From Streptomyces globisporus (GTDB lineage: Bacteria; Actinomycetota; Actinomycetes; Streptomycetales; Streptomycetaceae): 64,000 nucleotides of DNA. The position numbers were made by a program, and so were the translations under genes. The DNA is taken from NCBI GenBank assembly GCA_014649555.1, contig BMTG01000004.1, positions 496,001 to 560,000 of the forward strand. Reading direction: 5' to 3'. This document shows positions 26,252-35,764 of this stretch, in pieces (within the stretch, counting starts at the first letter, position 1; every line of letters begins with the position of its first letter). Under the pieces are notes generated by a model. It was not told the origin of the DNA. It saw only the letters and a program-made list of their open reading frames with translations, and did no database searches.

Positions 26252-27247
26252 ATGGGTGACAAGGTGCGCTGGGGTGTTCTGGCGACGGGCGGCATAGCGG
26301 GGACCTTCACGGCGGACGTACAGGGGCTTCCCGACGCCGAGGTGGTGGCCGTCGCCTCGCGTACGGAGGCCTCGGCCAGGGCCTTCGCCGACCGGCACAA
26401 GATCGCCCGGGCCTACGGCAGCTGGGCGGAGCTGGTCGCCGACGACACGGTGGACGTGGTCTACGTGGCCACCCCGCACTCGGCGCACCACGCGGCGGCC
26501 TCGCTCGCGCTGAAGGCCGGAAAGCACGTGCTGTGCGAGAAGGCGTTCACGCTCAACAGCCGGGAGGCGAAGGAGCTGGTGGCGCTCGCCCGGGAGCGGG
26601 GTCTGTTCCTGATGGAGGCCATGTGGACCTACCTCAACCCGGTGGTCCGCCGGCTGACCGAGCTGGTCCGGGACGGGGCGATCGGCGAGATCCGCACCGT
26701 CCAGGCGGACTTCGGCTTCGCGGGCGACTTCGCCCCCGGCCACCGGCTGCGCGACCCGGCCCTGGGCGGCGGGGCCCTGCTGGACCTCGGGGTCTACCCG
26801 GTGTCGTTCGCCCACCTGCTGCTGGGCGAGCCGGACCGGATCCAGGCCGACGCGCTGCTGTCGCCGGAGGGTGTGGACCTGAACACGGGAATGCTGCTCG
26901 GCTGGGACTCCGGCGCGACCGCGCTGCTGTCCTGCTCGATCGTCGGGCACCACCCGACGGCCGCCACGGTCATCGGCACCGAGGGCCGGATCGACCTCCC
27001 GCGCGACTTCTTCCACCCGGACCACTTCGTGCTCCGCCGAGCGGGTGCGGAGCCGGAGACGATCACGTCGGGGCCGGGGCCGCAGGGGCTGTCGGGCATG
27101 CAGTACGAGGCGGTCGAGGTGGCGCGCGCGGTACGGGCGGGCGAGGCCGAGTCCCCGCTCGTCCCGCTGGAGGGTTCGCTGGCGGTGATGCGGACGCTCG
27201 ACGCGGTACGGGACCGCATCGGCGTCCGCTACCCGGCGGATGCCTGA
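26252..27247 (+). CDS. Gfo/Idh/MocA-family oxidoreductase
   Basis: 331 residues. NAD(P)-binding Rossmann segment WGVLATGGIAGTFTADV at the N terminus, followed by VYVATPHSAHHAAASLALKAGKHVLCEKAFTLN, in which EKAF carries the conserved catalytic-region Lys. The C-terminal half is the substrate-binding beta-sheet domain (GGGALLDLGVYPVSFAHLLLG). Closest in style to trans-dihydrodiol or xylose dehydrogenase members; the substrate is not determinable. ATG at 26252 preferred over GTG at 26213. Confidence 0.88.
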   Translation: MGDKVRWGVLATGGIAGTFTADVQGLPDAEVVAVASRTEASARAFADRHKIARAYGSWAELVADDTVDVVYVATPHSAHHAAASLALKAGKHVLCEKAFTLNSREAKELVALARERGLFLMEAMWTYLNPVVRRLTELVRDGAIGEIRTVQADFGFAGDFAPGHRLRDPALGGGALLDLGVYPVSFAHLLLGEPDRIQADALLSPEGVDLNTGMLLGWDSGATALLSCSIVGHHPTAATVIGTEGRIDLPRDFFHPDHFVLRRAGAEPETITSGPGPQGLSGMQYEAVEVARAVRAGEAESPLVPLEGSLAVMRTLDAVRDRIGVRYPADA

Positions 27248-27253
27248 GCCCTG

Positions 27254-28921
27254 TTATGCGGGCGTGAGCCCCGGGTTGCCGGCCTCCGTGACGAACGAGG
27301 CCGCGGTGGTGACGGGCGCCCCGGGGGTCGTGACGGCCGCGACCGTACGGAAGTCGGCGCGGGCCTCCTTCGTGCCGAGGGTGACGACCGCGTAGCCGCG
27401 CCGCCCGTTGTAGTGCTTGAGGTGCGGGTTGGCGCGGGTCTGGTTCTCCCAGTTGGCGGGCCGGTCCGCGCCGTCCTTGCCGCTGGCGATGGAGGTGGTG
27501 ACGATCTCCGTGCCGATCGTGCGGGAGGCGGGGTCGGCGAAGTCCTTCTTCAGGTCGAAGGCGTACGAGACGTGGACGTCGCCGGTGAGGACCATCAGGT
27601 TGTCCACCCCGGCGGCCTCGGCGCCGGCCAGCACCCGCTGCCGGGAGGCGGGGTAGCCGTCCCAGGAGTCCATGGAGAGCTTGAAGGCGCCGGTGGGCAC
27701 ATCGCGCCGCTGGGCGAAGGTGACCTGCTGCGGGACGACGTTCCAAGTGGCGTTCGAGGCCCGCCAGCCGTCGATCAGCCAGCGTTCCTGGGTGGCCCCG
27801 GTCATGGTGCGCGCGGGGTCCTCGGACTCGGGCCCCGGGGTGCGCCAGCCGTCGCCGTACGCCTGGTCGTCGCGGTACTGACGGGTGTCGAGGATGTCGA
27901 ACTGGGCGAGCCGCCCGAAGCGGAGGCGGCGGTAGAGCGTCATGTCGGGCCCGGTGGGGCGCTGCGGGGTGCGCAGCGGCTGGTTCTCCCAGTACGCGCG
28001 GTACGCGGCGGCCCGGCGCAGCAGGAACTCCTCGGGGGTGACGTCGTTCTCGGGGATCTCGCCCGCGTAGTTGTTCTCGGCCTCGTGGTCGTCCCAGGTG
28101 ACGACGAAGGGGTGGGCGGCGTGGGCGGCGCGCAGATCCGGGTCGGACTTGTAGAGGGCGTAGCGCAGCCGGTAGTCCTCCAGCGTCGTCGTCTCGCGGT
28201 TGAAGAGGTCGGGGAGACGGCGGTCGGTGTAGTTGCGGGCGCCGCCGGTGGCGTTGACGGCGTACTCGTAGAGGTAGTCGCCGAGGTGGAAGACCACGTC
28301 GACGTCCTCGGCCGCGAGGTGGCGGTGGGCGGTGAAGTAGCCGTCGTGGTACGCCTGGCAGGAGACGGCGGCCAGGGTGAGGGAGCTGGTGCGGGCGCCG
28401 GGGGCGGGGGCGGTGCGGGTGCGGCCGACCGGGCTCGTCCAGCTGCCGGTGCGGAAGCGGTAGTAGTACAGGCGGCCGGAGTCGAGGCCCTGGACCTCGG
28501 CACGGACGCTGTGGGCGAACTCGGGGTGGGCGGTGACCGTGCCGCGCCGCTCGATCCGGCGGAAGCGCTCGTCGCGGGCGACCTCCCAGCGCACCTCGAC
28601 CCGGCCGTTCGGCAGTCCGCCGCCCGGCTCGTAGGGGCGGGGGGCGAGCCGGGTCCAGATCAGGACGGACGCGGGGTGCGGATCGCCGGAGGCGACGCCG
28701 AGGGTGAAGGGGTCCTCGGCGATCCGGCGGGCGTCGACCTCGGCGGCGCTCGCCGTGCCGGCGGCGGGCAGGTTGACGGCGAAGGCGAGCGCGGCGGCGG
28801 CTGCGGTGCCGGTCAGGAAGCGCCGGCGGCCCACGCCTGGTTGCAGTAAGCGGGCGGCGGTGCGGAGTTCGGTGGCTCGGGTGCCCTGATCGGGCGTCAT
28901 GATGGTCCGTGCGGCTGTCAT
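27254..28921 (-). CDS. phoD: secreted alkaline phosphatase D (Tat substrate)
   Basis: 555 residues with a Tat signal peptide: [21 protein letters not shown], cleaved near ASA|AEV. Phosphomonoesterase/diesterase with an Fe-Ca site: N-terminal PhoD_N beta domain (about 65-165), then the metallophosphatase domain with [32 protein letters not shown] and [16 protein letters not shown] is 6 nt before the ATG at 28921. In Streptomyces PhoD genes are usually under PhoP control; I do not see clear PHO boxes in the 144-nt upstream gap. Divergent from the SDR gene. Confidence 0.93.
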   Translation of the reverse strand: MTAARTIMTPDQGTRATELRTAARLLQPGVGRRRFLTGTAAAAALAFAVNLPAAGTASAAEVDARRIAEDPFTLGVASGDPHPASVLIWTRLAPRPYEPGGGLPNGRVEVRWEVARDERFRRIERRGTVTAHPEFAHSVRAEVQGLDSGRLYYYRFRTGSWTSPVGRTRTAPAPGARTSSLTLAAVSCQAYHDGYFTAHRHLAAEDVDVVFHLGDYLYEYAVNATGGARNYTDRRLPDLFNRETTTLEDYRLRYALYKSDPDLRAAHAAHPFVVTWDDHEAENNYAGEIPENDVTPEEFLLRRAAAYRAYWENQPLRTPQRPTGPDMTLYRRLRFGRLAQFDILDTRQYRDDQAYGDGWRTPGPESEDPARTMTGATQERWLIDGWRASNATWNVVPQQVTFAQRRDVPTGAFKLSMDSWDGYPASRQRVLAGAEAAGVDNLMVLTGDVHVSYAFDLKKDFADPASRTIGTEIVTTSIASGKDGADRPANWENQTRANPHLKHYNGRRGYAVVTLGTKEARADFRTVAAVTTPGAPVTTAASFVTEAGNPGLTPA

Positions 28922-29065
28922 ATGCCCCTCCTCAGCCCGGATGCTGTCGGGATTCATGGCAGCGGGAGGGAACGACGCACCGTTGTCGCGTGCACAACAT
29001 CCGCATGGCGGGTCGATGAGCACCGCGTGCCCTGTGCACGGATCCGTCCCGTACGCTGCCGGGCC

Positions 29066-29875
29066 ATGAACACTGAGCAGACGGAGCAGGCCGGACGGAC
29101 CGCGCGCAGCGGGGACGGAGGGCGGTCCGGCCGGAAGGTCGCCGTCGTCACGGGGGCGGGATCGGGGATCGGACGGGCGGTCGCGCTCGCCCTCGCGAGC
29201 GGGGGCTGGTCGCTGGCGCTCGCGGGCCGGCGGGCCGAGCCGCTGGCGGAGACGGCGGCGGCCGCCGGGGACACCGAGGCGCTCTGCGTCACCACGGACG
29301 TGACGGACGCCGACGAGGTGGCCGCGCTCTTCACCGCCGTACGGGACCGGTTCGGCCGGCTGGACCTGCTGTTCAACAACGCGGGTACGTTCGGCCCCGG
29401 CGGCGTACGGCTGGAGGATCTGGCCGTCGCGGACTGGCGGGCGGTCGTCGATGTGAACCTGACGGGCGCGTTCCTGTGCGCGCAGGCGGCGTACCGGCTG
29501 ATGAAGGAGCAGGACCCGCAGGGCGGCCGGATCATCAACAACGGTTCGATCTCCGCCCACGCACCGCGCCCGCACTCGGTCGCGTACACGGCGACCAAGC
29601 ACGCGATCACCGGGCTGACGAAGTCGCTGTCGCTGGACGGCCGCCCCTACCGGATCGCCTGCGGCCAGATCGACATCGGCAACGCGGCGACGGAGATGAC
29701 CGAGCGGATGCAGACCGGGATCCTCCAGGCCAACGGGGAGCTGGCGGTGGAGCCGGTGATGGCGGCGGCGGACGTGGCGCGGACGGTGCTGCACATGGCT
29801 GAGCTGCCGCTGGAGGCGAATGTGCAGTTCGCCACGGTGATGGCGACGAACATGCCGTACGTCGGACGGGGCTGA
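29066..29875 (+). CDS. short-chain dehydrogenase/reductase
   Basis: 269 residues. Cofactor motif [13 protein letters not shown] in [11 protein letters not shown], catalytic Ser in [12 protein letters not shown], and [10 protein letters not shown] (Tyr and Lys). The substrate is unknown. An N-terminal tail of about 24 polar residues precedes the Rossmann fold. Its stop lies just upstream of the damaged lamin-tail gene. Confidence 0.9.
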   Translation: MNTEQTEQAGRTARSGDGGRSGRKVAVVTGAGSGIGRAVALALASGGWSLALAGRRAEPLAETAAAAGDTEALCVTTDVTDADEVAALFTAVRDRFGRLDLLFNNAGTFGPGGVRLEDLAVADWRAVVDVNLTGAFLCAQAAYRLMKEQDPQGGRIINNGSISAHAPRPHSVAYTATKHAITGLTKSLSLDGRPYRIACGQIDIGNAATEMTERMQTGILQANGELAVEPVMAAADVARTVLHMAELPLEANVQFATVMATNMPYVGRG

Positions 29876-29934
29876 GGCCGGGGCGGGGCGGAGCCGGGGC
29901 CGGGGCGCTGCGGCGCGGCACAGCGCGTGATCAT

Positions 29935-30405
29935 CTGCGATCACCTTCGATCGAACTGGCCGCCGCCACCGCACTGGCCGGCTCGCTCCTCGCCACGGCG
30001 GCACCGGCCTCGGCGGCCGCCCACCAGGGCGGGCTGCACTTCGGGGCTGTTCAGTTCGACGGCCCCGGCAAGGACGACCGGTCGAAGAAGTCGCTGAACG
30101 CCGAGTGGGTGAACATCCACAACAGCAGCAAGAAGAAGGTCCAGCTCAAGGGCTTCAAGGTGAAGGACAACACGGGCTACACCTACACCTTCGGCAGCTA
30201 CGCCATCGGCGCGGGCAAGACGGTCAAGCTCCGCACCGGCAAGGGCAAGAACGTCTCGGGCACCGTGCACCGGAACCGGGGCTCGTACGTCTGGAACAAC
30301 ACCGGCGACAAGGCGCGGCTGATCAAGCCGAACGGGAAGCTCCAGGACTCCTGCTCCTGGGGGAAGTCCACGAAGGCCGACAAGGGCGCCAAGAACTGCC
30401 ACTGA
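29935..30405 (+). pseudogene. lamin-tail-domain secreted protein lacking a normal start
   Basis: The frame reads through a signal-peptide-like segment (LAAATALAGSLLATAAPASAA) and then a complete small lamin-tail domain (LNAEWVNIHNSSKKKVQLKGF, NTGYTYTFGSYAIGAGKTVKL, SYVWNNTGDKARLI) to a TGA stop at 30405. Upstream, no in-frame ATG, GTG or TTG occurs between 29872 and the signal peptide; the first GTG is internal (30109, after the domain begins). Either a rare CTG (29935) is used, or the 5' end was lost in a deletion. Intact relatives begin with a basic n-region. Lamin-tail domains in Streptomyces secreted proteins are of unknown role. Confidence 0.6.
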
Positions 30406-30426
30406 CCCGCCCGGCGCTTTCGGAGA

Positions 30427-30459
30427 GCTGGTCGCGACTGCCGGGGAGTCGCGACCAGC
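30427..30459 (+). terminator. strong hairpin after the lamin-tail gene
   Basis: GCTGGTCGCGACT (30427-30439) and AGTCGCGACCAGC (30447-30459) form a perfect 13-bp stem around a 7-nt loop, 21 nt after the stop codon. Confidence 0.75.
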
Positions 30460-30532
30460 CCGCTCCCATGCCCCCGACCGCCCCTCCCCGCGGGCCGGGA
30501 ATGGCGGGGGCAGCGGCACCGTTGTCTGCTGC

Positions 30533-31387
30533 ATGACACATGATCACCGGCCCGAGATCCTGCGCTACACCGCCTTCTCCGCCGATCCCGCGGGCGGGAA
30601 CCCCGCAGGGGTCGTCCTGGACGCCGCCGGTCTCGACGAGGAGCGGATGCTCGCGATCGCGGCGGAGCTGGGGTACAGCGAGTCGGCGTTCCTGACGGAG
30701 CGGACCGGCGAAGGCGCGTACACCATCCGCTACTTCAGCCCGAAGGCCGAGGTGCCGTTCTGCGGTCACGCCACGGTCGCCACGGCCCTCGCGCTGGCCG
30801 AACGGGACGGACCGGGCGCACTGGAGTTCACGACGCCCGCGGGCGCGGTCCCGGTCTCCGTCGTCCGGGAGGGCGGCGCGCTGCTCGCCACCCTGACCAG
30901 CGTGGCGCCGCACGTCGAGGAGGACGCCGAGGCCGACCTGACGGAGGCTCTGGCGGCCCTGGACTGGGCGGTCGCCGATCTCGACCCGGCCCTGCCGCCC
31001 CGGATCGCCTACGCGGGGGCCAGGCACCTGGTGCTGGCCGCCGCCACCCGGGAAAGGCTGGCGGAGCTGGACTACGACTTCGCGCGGCTGGAGGCGCTGA
31101 TGCGCCGGCTCGACCTGACCACCCTGCAACTGGTGTGGCGCGAGGGGCCCGAGGTGTTCCACGTCCGGGACCCGTTCCCGGTGGGCGGGGTCGTCGAGGA
31201 CCCGGCGACGGGCGCGGCCGCGGCGGCCTTCGGCGCGTACGCACGGGAGCTGGGGCTCGCCCCCGAGGCGGCGGTGCTGACCCTGCACCAGGGGGCGGAC
31301 ATGGGCCGCCCCGGCACCCTCACCGTCGAACTGCGCGCGGGCGACGCCAGGATCCGGGTCAGCGGAACGGGCACCCGGATCGGCTGA
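30533..31387 (+). CDS. PhzF-family isomerase-like protein (full-length)
   Basis: 284 residues, canonical length. Signatures: RYTAFSADPAGGNPAGVVLDAAG, ELGYSESAFLTE (catalytic-region Glu), VPFCGHATVATALALAE and VEDPATGAAAAAFGAYARELG. Second PhzF gene of the window and closer to the canonical family than the one at 11204. No phenazine genes are nearby, so the substrate is unknown. Confidence 0.88.
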   Translation: MTHDHRPEILRYTAFSADPAGGNPAGVVLDAAGLDEERMLAIAAELGYSESAFLTERTGEGAYTIRYFSPKAEVPFCGHATVATALALAERDGPGALEFTTPAGAVPVSVVREGGALLATLTSVAPHVEEDAEADLTEALAALDWAVADLDPALPPRIAYAGARHLVLAAATRERLAELDYDFARLEALMRRLDLTTLQLVWREGPEVFHVRDPFPVGGVVEDPATGAAAAAFGAYARELGLAPEAAVLTLHQGADMGRPGTLTVELRAGDARIRVSGTGTRIG

Positions 31388-31411
31388 GACCTGGGGGCCG
31401 GAGGGTCACCG

Positions 31412-31471
31412 GGGACCGGCCGGGCCTCCGGCGTACCGGGCCGGTCGGGACCGGCCGGACCTCCGGCGTAC
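31412..31471. repeat. two direct 25-bp repeats, period 35
   Basis: A GGGACCGGCCGG/CCTCCGGCGTAC block occurs at 31412-31436 and 31447-31471 with one mismatch, in the gap between two convergent genes. Purpose unknown. Confidence 0.6.
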
Positions 31472-31498
31472 GGGGCGAGGCCCGGCCTGAAGCCGGTG

Positions 31499-32521
31499 TC
31501 AGCCGGTCGCGTTCTTGGCCGGGGAGACGTGGGCGTACCAGCGCTCCGTCTCCTCCTGGTCGAGGGCGCGCTCCAGCAGGGCGTCACCGCGCATGCCGGG
31601 GAAGAAGCGGCCCGCAGGCCAGGTGCGCCGGTAGGACGGCTCGTCCAGGACCAGCAGCCGGACGCCGTCGACGACGGGTATGTCGGCGGGAGTGCCCTCG
31701 TTCCAGATCAGTTCGCCGTCCGGGGCCACCAGGTCGAAGGAGCCCACGGTGCCCACCTGGCCGGGGGTCTCCCGGCAGACGGCCACCTCCTGCGACGACG
31801 GCGCGTGCCCCTCCACATGGCCACCGCCGATGAGCGCGTCGGCGAGCAGCGTGTGCAACTGGAAGTTGTCCCCGATGCCGGACATCCGCAGGAGATAGCC
31901 GGTGCCGCTCGTCCGGTGGAGGGCGACGAGCGGTGCGTCGTCCAGCACCAGGAGGGCGTGGGCGAGGGACTTCAGCTCCAGGCCGGAGGCCCGCTCCACC
32001 GCGCCGAGCAGCCGCAGCGCGTCGCCCCGGGAGCCGGCCTCCCGCCGTACGCCGGGGTGGTTCAGCATCGCGACGGCGGCCATCTCCCACTGGGGAAGCG
32101 TCCACCAGCCGACGGCAGCGTCGCGACCGGCCCGCTCCACGGCCTCCGGGCCCGGCTCGCCGCCGTCCGGGGCGGGAAACGCGCCACCCCCGGTCGCGGC
32201 CCAGGCGTCGGCGAACGCCACGGCCTGTTCCAGGGCCCACCGCAGTCCGGCCAGCACCCCCGGGGCACAGCGCTCGGCGTCCGCACCGCGCTCGACGCAG
32301 GCCCCGACGAGCACAGCGACGACGGCACGCGGGCTGGGCGGCACCTGCTCCAGCAGGGCGGCGAGCCGCGGTCCGCCGTCCAGCAGTTCCGACTCCCTGG
32401 CCTGCCCGAAGGTCTCCTGCAACCGGACGAACGCCTTGCCGGACCGCTTGGCGTCCTGCGCCGACACCGCCGCCTCGAAGTCGGCGACGGCTCCCCCGAA
32501 CCCGGCTTTACCGAATATCAT
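31499..32521 (-). CDS. hypothetical protein
   Basis: 340 residues, ATG start at 32521. Mixed helical N-terminal half and a C-terminal half with strand-rich phrases (GYLLRMSGIGDNFQLHTLLADALIGGG, VGSFDLVAPDGELIWNEG, RLLVLDEPSYRRTWPAGRFFPGM). No signal peptide, membrane helix or catalytic motif that I recognise. Upstream 86 nt separate it from the TetR gene on the same strand. Probably a conserved Streptomyces cytosolic protein. Confidence 0.65.
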   Translation of the reverse strand: MIFGKAGFGGAVADFEAAVSAQDAKRSGKAFVRLQETFGQARESELLDGGPRLAALLEQVPPSPRAVVAVLVGACVERGADAERCAPGVLAGLRWALEQAVAFADAWAATGGGAFPAPDGGEPGPEAVERAGRDAAVGWWTLPQWEMAAVAMLNHPGVRREAGSRGDALRLLGAVERASGLELKSLAHALLVLDDAPLVALHRTSGTGYLLRMSGIGDNFQLHTLLADALIGGGHVEGHAPSSQEVAVCRETPGQVGTVGSFDLVAPDGELIWNEGTPADIPVVDGVRLLVLDEPSYRRTWPAGRFFPGMRGDALLERALDQEETERWYAHVSPAKNATG

Positions 32522-32607
32522 TCCACCACTTTATCGACGGCCCGTTCGATGCCATGAAGCCGGTCCCGCCCGAGGGAAACCGGCCCCGCCACGGGCTCCC
32601 GCACCAC

Positions 32608-33252
32608 TCACCGTACGAACACGCCCGCCCGCGCGGCGGCGACGGCCGCGGCGGCCGCCCGGTCGGCGACCTCCTGGTCCAGCGGGGCGCCACTGGCGAG
32701 CAGCCGGTAGTACAGCGGGGCCGACACCGCCGCGATGACCTCGCCCGGGTCCGTGCCCGCGGGCAGTTCACCGCGTTCGACCGCCGCTTCGACGGAGCCG
32801 GACCACTCCCCGATCCGCACGGCGTAGAAGCGGTGGAGGGCCTCGGCGGTACGCGGATCGCAGGCGGCGGCCGCGATGACGGCCACGAAGAGGGCCCCTT
32901 GGCGGGGATCGGTCAGCGTGCGGACCACGAGGCGGGCGTTGGCCCGGAGGTCCTCGGCCAGGGATCCGGTGTCCGCGCGCGGCAGCGACTGTTCCGCCAT
33001 GTCCGTGAGCAGGTCGGCGACCAGCCCGGCGGGGGCCGACCAGCGACGGTAGACGGTCGTCTTGCCGACCTCGGCCCGCCGGGCGACGTCGGCCAGGTCG
33101 AGGCCGTCGAAGCCGTGCTCGACCAGCGCGTCACCGGCCGCGCGCAGCACCGCCTCGCGCACCCGAGCGGTGCGACCGCCGGGACGCACGGTGCCGGGCT
33201 CCACCCCCTCGACGCCGACGCCTTCAGCGCCTGCAGCACCTTCAGAAGTCAT
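32608..33252 (-). CDS. TetR-family regulator of the adjacent exporter
   Basis: 214 residues. Helix-turn-helix at about 33-75: AVLRAAGDALVEHGFDGLDLADVARRAEVGKTTVYRRWSAPAGLV, preceded by a Gly/Glu-rich tail; the C-terminal half is the TetR_C-type ligand domain. Divergent from an MFS exporter with a palindromic candidate operator between them, the classic repressor/efflux pair. Confidence 0.9.
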   Translation of the reverse strand: MTSEGAAGAEGVGVEGVEPGTVRPGGRTARVREAVLRAAGDALVEHGFDGLDLADVARRAEVGKTTVYRRWSAPAGLVADLLTDMAEQSLPRADTGSLAEDLRANARLVVRTLTDPRQGALFVAVIAAAACDPRTAEALHRFYAVRIGEWSGSVEAAVERGELPAGTDPGEVIAAVSAPLYYRLLASGAPLDQEVADRAAAAAVAAARAGVFVR

Positions 33253-33303
33253 AACGGGTCTCCAGTTCCATTAACAACGCCTCCCCTGCTACGGTGACAC
33301 CAC

Positions 33304-33329
33304 CTTAACGGAACCACAGAACCGTTTAG
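33304..33329. promoter_or_regulatory. candidate TetR operator
   Basis: CTTAACGG (33304-33311) and CCGTTTAG (33322-33329) are inverted copies with one mismatch, separated by 10 nt, in the 106-nt gap between the TetR and MFS genes. A related inverted half, GTTCCATTAAC, lies at 33265-33275. Confidence 0.5.
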
Positions 33330-33358
33330 CGTTCCCGTGTCCAGGAAGGCGCCCTGCC

Positions 33359-34828
33359 ATGCCCCCATCCCGTACCGCATCCTCCGACATCGGCCCCGCC
33401 GTGGACCCCACATCCGGTCCGCCCGCCACCTCCCCCCGTATGTCCAGCCGCCAGAAACTCGTCCTGGCCCTGCTGCTCGGCTCCCAGTTCATGATCGCGG
33501 TGGATTTCTCGATCCTGAACGTGGCGCTGCCCGTCGTCGGCGAAGGGCTCGGCTTCTCCCTCGCCGGTCTCCAGTGGATCGCCACCTCCTTCGCGCTCGC
33601 CGCCGCCGGGTTCACCCTGCTCTTCGGCCGGGTCGCCGACCTCGTCGGCCGCAAGAACCTGTTCGTCGGCGGCATGGCCGTCCTCGGCCTCTCCTCCGTG
33701 CTCGGCGGCCTCGCCACCTCGCCCGAGGTGCTGCTCACGGCCCGGGTGCTGCAGGGACTGGCCACCGCGGCCGTCACCCCGGCCGGACTCGCGCTGCTGA
33801 CCACGGCGTTCAGGGAGGGGCCGCTGCGCGAACGGGCGCTGGGGCTCAACGGGGCTCTGATGTCGGCCGGGTTCACCGCCGGGGCGATCCTCGGCGGGCT
33901 CCTGACGGACCTGCTCTCCTGGCGCTGGGCCTTCTTCGTCAACGTCCCCGTGGCAGCGCTGGTCGTGATCCTGGCTCCGTCCGTGATCACCGACTCCCGG
34001 CCGGAGGAACGCCCGAAGCTGGACGTGCCCGGAGCCATCACCGTCACCGGCGGTCTGCTGCTCCTCGTCCTCGGGCTCACCCAGGCCGGCGAGACCGGCT
34101 GGACCAGGCCGACCACGCTGGCAGCGCTGGCCGCCGGAGCCGTCCTCCTGGTCGCGTTCGTCCGCATCGAGCAGCGATCCGCCGCTCCACTCGTCCCGAT
34201 GCGCATCCTGAAGCGGCGCAGCGTCGTCTGGGGCAACACCGCCGGGCTGATCGCCTTCGTCACCGAGACCTCGCTGGTCTTCCTGCTGACCCTCTACCTC
34301 CAGGAGGTCCTGGGCTACTCCGCACTCGCCACCGGCCTCGCGTTCGGCGTGCTCGGCGCGGGCACGGTCGTCGGCGGTGTGCTCGGCGGACGGGCGGTGG
34401 GCCGCTTCGGCAACCGGCGCGCCATCGTCCTGGGCGGCACCGTCCAGGCCGCCGCCACCCTCTCCCTCGTGGCGCTCGGCACCTCAGGGACGTGGATCTG
34501 GCTCCTGCTGGCGGCCACCTTCGTCGGCGGCGTCGGCAACATGCTGATGATCGTCGGCTTCATGGTCACGGCGACCTCGGGCCTGCCGGACGAGGAGCAG
34601 GGGCGGGCCACCGGGCTGGCGACGATGACGCAGCAGGTGGGCATCGCCCTCGGCATTCCGGTGATGAGCGCGGTGGTCACCGCCAGGATGGGGGCAGCGC
34701 GCGGGCCCGACGCGGTACTGTCCGGCGTCTCCGGCGCGATCCTGGTCAACTCCGTCCTGGTCCTGGCCGGCGCCGTACTGGCCGGATACTTCCTGGCGGG
34801 CGGCGCCCGGAGGCGGGAGAACGGGTGA
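33359..34828 (+). CDS. MFS drug exporter, 14-helix DHA2 type
   Basis: 489 residues. LNVALPVVGEGLGFSLAGLQWIATSFALAAAGFTLLFGRVADLVGRK and the ARVLQGLATAAVTPAGLAL motif place it in the EmrB/QacA (DHA2) group; 13-14 hydrophobic helices. ATG at 33359 with AGGAAGG upstream. Probably repressed by the divergent TetR protein. Substrate unknown. Confidence 0.92.
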   Translation: MPPSRTASSDIGPAVDPTSGPPATSPRMSSRQKLVLALLLGSQFMIAVDFSILNVALPVVGEGLGFSLAGLQWIATSFALAAAGFTLLFGRVADLVGRKNLFVGGMAVLGLSSVLGGLATSPEVLLTARVLQGLATAAVTPAGLALLTTAFREGPLRERALGLNGALMSAGFTAGAILGGLLTDLLSWRWAFFVNVPVAALVVILAPSVITDSRPEERPKLDVPGAITVTGGLLLLVLGLTQAGETGWTRPTTLAALAAGAVLLVAFVRIEQRSAAPLVPMRILKRRSVVWGNTAGLIAFVTETSLVFLLTLYLQEVLGYSALATGLAFGVLGAGTVVGGVLGGRAVGRFGNRRAIVLGGTVQAAATLSLVALGTSGTWIWLLLAATFVGGVGNMLMIVGFMVTATSGLPDEEQGRATGLATMTQQVGIALGIPVMSAVVTARMGAARGPDAVLSGVSGAILVNSVLVLAGAVLAGYFLAGGARRRENG

Positions 34829-34860
34829 GCCGGTCCCGCTTCCCGGGCCGACCCGCGGAA

Positions 34861-34964
34861 CGGGAAGCGGGGACGCCGGGAAACGGGAAGCGGGGACGGC
34901 CCGGGGAACCGGGACCGGCCCGGGAAGCCGGACACCTCGGGCAGGCGGGACCGGCCCGGGAAGC
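34861..34964. repeat. GC-rich direct repeats between MFS and GNAT genes
   Basis: CGGGAAGCGGGGACG occurs at 34861-34875 and 34884-34898; GGGACCGGCCCGGGAAGC occurs at 34911-34928 and 34947-34964. The 167-nt gap is otherwise featureless. Confidence 0.65.
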
Positions 34965-34995
34965 GGAACCGGATCGACAGCGGGAGGATACGGAC

Positions 34996-35685
34996 ATGGC
35001 TGCTCCTGAGCCTGACCCCGGACGCGCCCCCGGCACCGGCTCCACCCCCCGCACCACCGCCGAGACCGGCAACACCCCCGGCTCGGCACCCGACCCCGAC
35101 CCCGCCCCCGAGCCGCTGACCGTCCCGAGCATGTCCGCGGGCCCGGACTTCGTCCTGCGCCCCTGGGAGATGAGCGACCTCCCGTTGGTCCGCGAGGCCT
35201 CGCTCGACCCGTACATCCCGCTCATCACCACGATCCCCGCCCCCTACTCCGAAGCGGCGGCGGAGGCGTTCGTGCGCAGGCAGTGGGAGCGCGCGGCCAC
35301 CGGCGCGGGGTACCCCTTCGCCATCGTGCGCTCCCGGGACCGGCGCCCGGTCGGCGCGATCGGACTCTGGCTCCGGGAGCTGCCGGAGGGCCGCGCCTCC
35401 CTCGGCTACTGGCTCACCGACCTCGCCCGCGGCCAGGGGGTCGCCCGGGCCGCGCTGCGTACGGTGACGGGCTGGGCCCTGCGCGACCTCGGCGTCCCGC
35501 GCCTCCAGCTCTACATCGAGCCGTGGAACACCGCCTCCGCCCGGATCGCCGAGGACATCGGCTTCCGGCGGGAGGGCCTGCTGCGCGGCTGGCAGCAGGT
35601 GGGCGACGAGCGGCGGGACATGGCCGTGTACGCGCTGCTGAACAACGACGGACCGGTGGATGGCCAGGCGGTAGCCGCACACTGA
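34996..35685 (+). CDS. GNAT-family N-acetyltransferase
   Basis: 229 residues with a 45-residue Pro/Thr-rich N-terminal tail. GNAT core: FVLRPWEMSDLPLVREASL, acetyl-CoA-binding GYWLTDLARGQGVARAALR (R/Q-x-x-G-x-A) and LQLYIEPWNTASARIAEDIGFRREGLLRG. Resembles RimJ/RimL-type acetyltransferases acting on protein N termini or on antibiotics. GGGAGGA lies 7 nt before the ATG. Confidence 0.88.
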   Translation: MAAPEPDPGRAPGTGSTPRTTAETGNTPGSAPDPDPAPEPLTVPSMSAGPDFVLRPWEMSDLPLVREASLDPYIPLITTIPAPYSEAAAEAFVRRQWERAATGAGYPFAIVRSRDRRPVGAIGLWLRELPEGRASLGYWLTDLARGQGVARAALRTVTGWALRDLGVPRLQLYIEPWNTASARIAEDIGFRREGLLRGWQQVGDERRDMAVYALLNNDGPVDGQAVAAH

Positions 35686-35764
35686 ACACCGAGGCGTTAC
35701 GATCGCGGGCACCGCTGCCGATCAGCAGCCGGCCACCGGCAGCCGAGTTCCAGGAGTACCGACC

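Noticed and set aside
27247-27254. Possible terminator between the convergent oxidoreductase and PhoD genes
   Set aside because: Only six bases separate the two stops and no convincing hairpin or T-run is visible.
28922-30004. Extension of the PhoD frame by 361 codons upstream
   Set aside because: A Tat signal peptide with a strong ribosome binding site marks the real start at 28921; the extension lies opposite the SDR gene.
32608-34828. A new resistance system in the TetR/MFS pair
   Set aside because: This is a common regulator/exporter arrangement; nothing beyond the operator pattern is unusual.
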